From contig VGKZ01000051.1 of NCBI GenBank assembly GCA_016866815.1, forward strand, positions 1 to 7,726: a DNA stretch of 7,726 nt, in the 5' to 3' direction. The stretch's first letter is position 1. Every line of letters starts with the position of its first letter. Positions 5,780 through 7,726 of this stretch are shown here, one piece after another. Both the position numbers and the translations under genes were made by a program. This DNA comes from Candidatus Peregrinibacteria bacterium. Its GTDB lineage: Bacteria > Patescibacteriota > Gracilibacteria > Peribacterales > Peribacteraceae. The notes beneath the pieces were generated by a model. That model was not told the DNA's origin and searched no databases. It saw only the letters and a list, made by a program, of their open reading frames with translations.

Positions 5780-7726
5780 TCAGGACCGGTGCGTCAAGAG
5801 GTCCGGCCACCGGAGCATCGGCAACTCCGCAGCGTTCTCCTGACAGAGAGCCTCTATGAGCCTCTTAGCCAATTGAACGTTTGTGACGAGAGGTATGCCA
5901 TGGTCCGTTGCCAGTCTGCGGATGAAATACCCATCGGTTTGCTCTACCGATCCGGAGTGGGTAGGGATGTTGATGACGAGATCGATGCGCTTCTTCTCCA
6001 GGTATTCGCGGATATTGGGATCTCGCGGTTCCGAGACCTTGTGCAGGAGAGCCGAGGGGATCCCTCTGGATTCCAGGAATTCATGAGTCCGCTTTGTCGA
6101 GAAAAATGCGAATCCCTTTGCGTGTAGAGCTTGAATACCTGGGAAAATGTCGAGCTTGTCTTCGATGCGCCCCACCGTCAAAAGAATATTCTTCTTCGGG
6201 AGAGTGAACCCGACGGCCAGGAGCGCCCTGAGGAGTGCTTGCTCCGCATTGTATCCGAAGCATGCCACTTCACCGGTACTTGCCATTTCCACACCCAGTC
6301 GGGGGTCGGCGCCTTTCAGTCTGCTGAAGCTGAACTGAGCGGCTTTCACGCCGACATGATCGAGATCGAGCGTCTGGTATCGCACATCGAGCGGTGCCGT
6401 GCCCGTGATCGCCTGCGTAGCCAGCGTGATGAAATTTTCGCCCGTCACCTTGCTTGCGAACGGGAAGCTGCGGCTGGCTCGGAGATTGCATTCGATGACT
6501 TTGAGGCGGTTGTTCCTGGCAAGAAATTGGATGTTAAACGGACCGGAAATCTGCAGAGCCGAGGCGATACTCTTTCCCGTTGCCTTGATCAGACGCATGG
6601 TTTCCAGATTCACGCGTTGCGGCGGAAGAACGATCGTTGCGTCTCCGGAGTGAACACCTGCATTCTCGACGTGTTCGGAGATGGCGTAGAGAAGGAGCTT
6701 TCCATTCTGTGCGACGCCGTCGAACTCGATTTCCTTCGCTCCCTGCTCAAACTTGGAGACAACGATCGGTGCCTCTTTATTGATGAATGCTGACTGGCGG
6801 ATGTAGTCGGAAAGGTCATCCTCCGAATGCACGACGGCCATGGATGCACCCGAGAGAACGTAGCTGGGACGGACGATGACCGGATATTCCACTTCCTCCG
6901 CAAACTTCAGGGCATCCGGAAGCTTGTCGAATTCCTGCCACTGCGGCTGGTCGATTCCGAGCGTGTCGAGCAGCGAACTGAACTTGTGACGGTCTTCCGC
7001 TCTGTCGATGTTCTCCGGAGCGGTGCCGAGGATGCGGATTCCGGCGCGTGCGAGTTTCTGTGCAAGAGAATTTGGAATCTGTCCTCCCATGCTGACGACT
7101 ACGCCTCGCGAGGAGGTCAGATCGACGATATCTCGTACCCGTTCCTCCGTGAGCTCATCGAAGAACAGCGCATCGCACTCGTCGTAATCTGTGCTCACTG
7201 TTTCGGGATTGCTATTGATCATGGCAACTTTCATACCCTGAAGCTGCAATTCTTTTGTCGCCTGAACGCAGCACCAGTCGAATTCCACCGATGAACCGAT
7301 CGAATACGGGCCGCCGCCGAGCATGACCACAGGACCGTCTGCTTTCGCAAAGGTGATGTCATGCTCCGTTGCGTTGTAGGTAAGGTAGAGGTAATTCGTG
7401 TGCGCAGGGAATTCTCCGGCGAGCGTGTCGACCTGCTTGATAGAGGGAACAATTCCCGATTGCTGGCGCATCGTACGCACCTCTTCCGGCTCTTTCCTGA
7501 GCATCAATGCGATAGCGACATCCGAGAAACCTCTGCGCTTCGCTTCTCTCAGGAGCGCTGTATCCGGGTTGCCCTTTGATGCCTTGAGAGCTGCAGCCGT
7601 CTGTGCGCAGGCGCGGATGCGCTCCAGAAACCAGCGATCGATCCCCGTTGCGATATTCACTTGCTCTGCAGTCCATGTTCCCCGCAGTGCTTCCGCAACG
7701 GCAAACAGTCTCCGTGGCGTCGGACG
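5780..7726 (-). CDS. carB: Carbamoyl-phosphate synthase large subunit, eukaryote-like, N-terminal part missing
   Basis: The frame is open to the right edge (RPTPRRLFAVAEALRGTWTA is CarB-like), so the GTG at 7660 is internal. The 648 visible residues are the C-terminal 60 percent of a roughly 1,070-residue enzyme that makes carbamoyl phosphate for pyrimidine and arginine synthesis. Visible order: oligomerisation domain (1 to about 120, IDRWFLERI), carbamoyl-phosphate ATP-grasp half (about 130-500), and MGS-like allosteric domain (about 512-630). Metal-binding Glu412 and Asn414 of IECNLRASRSFPF (411-423) are present, as are NPETVSTDYD (173-182), RPSYVLSG and EHVENAGVHSGDAT. IGSSVEFDWC, GGQIPN, ECNLRASRSFPF and EMASTGEVACFG read like human CPS1 and CAD rather than E. 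coli CarB, which has IGQGIEFDYC and EVNPRAARTVPF. No frameshift is seen. carA is not in the window. Stop TGA lies 74 bp before greA. Confidence 0.95.
   Translation of the reverse strand, partial: RPTPRRLFAVAEALRGTWTAEQVNIATGIDRWFLERIRACAQTAAALKASKGNPDTALLREAKRRGFSDVAIALMLRKEPEEVRTMRQQSGIVPSIKQVDTLAGEFPAHTNYLYLTYNATEHDITFAKADGPVVMLGGGPYSIGSSVEFDWCCVQATKELQLQGMKVAMINSNPETVSTDYDECDALFFDELTEERVRDIVDLTSSRGVVVSMGGQIPNSLAQKLARAGIRILGTAPENIDRAEDRHKFSSLLDTLGIDQPQWQEFDKLPDALKFAEEVEYPVIVRPSYVLSGASMAVVHSEDDLSDYIRQSAFINKEAPIVVSKFEQGAKEIEFDGVAQNGKLLLYAISEHVENAGVHSGDATIVLPPQRVNLETMRLIKATGKSIASALQISGPFNIQFLARNNRLKVIECNLRASRSFPFASKVTGENFITLATQAITGTAPLDVRYQTLDLDHVGVKAAQFSFSRLKGADPRLGVEMASTGEVACFGYNAEQALLRALLAVGFTLPKKNILLTVGRIEDKLDIFPGIQALHAKGFAFFSTKRTHEFLESRGIPSALLHKVSEPRDPNIREYLEKKRIDLVINIPTHSGSVEQTDGYFIRRLATDHGIPLVTNVQLAKRLIEALCQENAAELPMLRWPDLLTHRS

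Noticed and set aside
5706..5810. 35-residue N-terminal extension of GreA
   Set aside because: It has no family similarity, overlaps the end of carB and covers the probable greA promoter.
7658..7660. GTG as start of carB
   Set aside because: The 22 codons between it and the window edge encode CarB-like sequence in the same frame; only about 60 percent of the enzyme is visible.
1..7726. TGA recoded as glycine, as in some CPR groups
   Set aside because: TGA terminates four genes at the expected family ends (Cys-rich, cohesin, greA, carB) and no in-frame TGA interrupts any gene.
1..7726. CRISPR array, insertion sequence, tRNA or rRNA
   Set aside because: No spaced identical repeats, terminal inverted repeats, transposase motifs or RNA gene signatures were seen.

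Overview
The window is chromosomal DNA of a bacterium with roughly balanced base composition and the standard stop codons. TGA ends four of the eight genes and Trp is encoded by TGG, so the TGA=Gly code of Gracilibacteria/Absconditabacteria does not apply. The mix suggests a Candidate Phyla Radiation (Patescibacteria) lineage, most likely of the Peribacteria/Peregrinibacteria type: Cys-rich surface proteins with CGNGxCExGE and DUF4215-like modules, cohesin and dockerin domains in one small operon, and a small conserved unknown protein beside greA. This placement rests on gene flavour recalled from memory, not on a phylogenetic marker.

Layout. Positions 1-843 (+) hold the 3' part of a secreted Cys-rich mosaic protein that is cut by the left edge. 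It converges, with an 11-bp overlap, on a compact minus-strand operon read from 3613 down to 833. The operon encodes a secreted stand-alone dockerin protein, then a membrane-anchored cohesin / Cys-knot / FN3 protein, then a membrane protein with a cupredoxin fold that has lost three of its four copper ligands. Gene junctions are an 8-bp gap and an 8-bp overlap. A 156-bp AT-rich divergent intergenic region (3614-3769) carries a good sigma70-like promoter for the operon, placed so that the transcript would be leaderless.

From 3770 rightward the genes are housekeeping. holA (DNA polymerase III delta, +) converges with a 4-bp overlap on a minus-strand group: carB (cut by the right edge), greA, and a 127-residue conserved-looking protein of unknown function. 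The carB product closely resembles the eukaryotic CPS1/CAD type of carbamoyl-phosphate synthetase.

The most interesting part is 833-3613, a self-contained dockerin + cohesin + copper-less cupredoxin surface operon with no enzyme attached. A plausible reading (inference) is a minimal cell-surface assembly: the cohesin protein sits in the membrane, captures the secreted dockerin protein, and the cupredoxin-like membrane protein acts alongside. None of the six visible start codons has a clear Shine-Dalgarno sequence. I saw no tRNA, rRNA, CRISPR array, insertion sequence or convincing intrinsic terminator.
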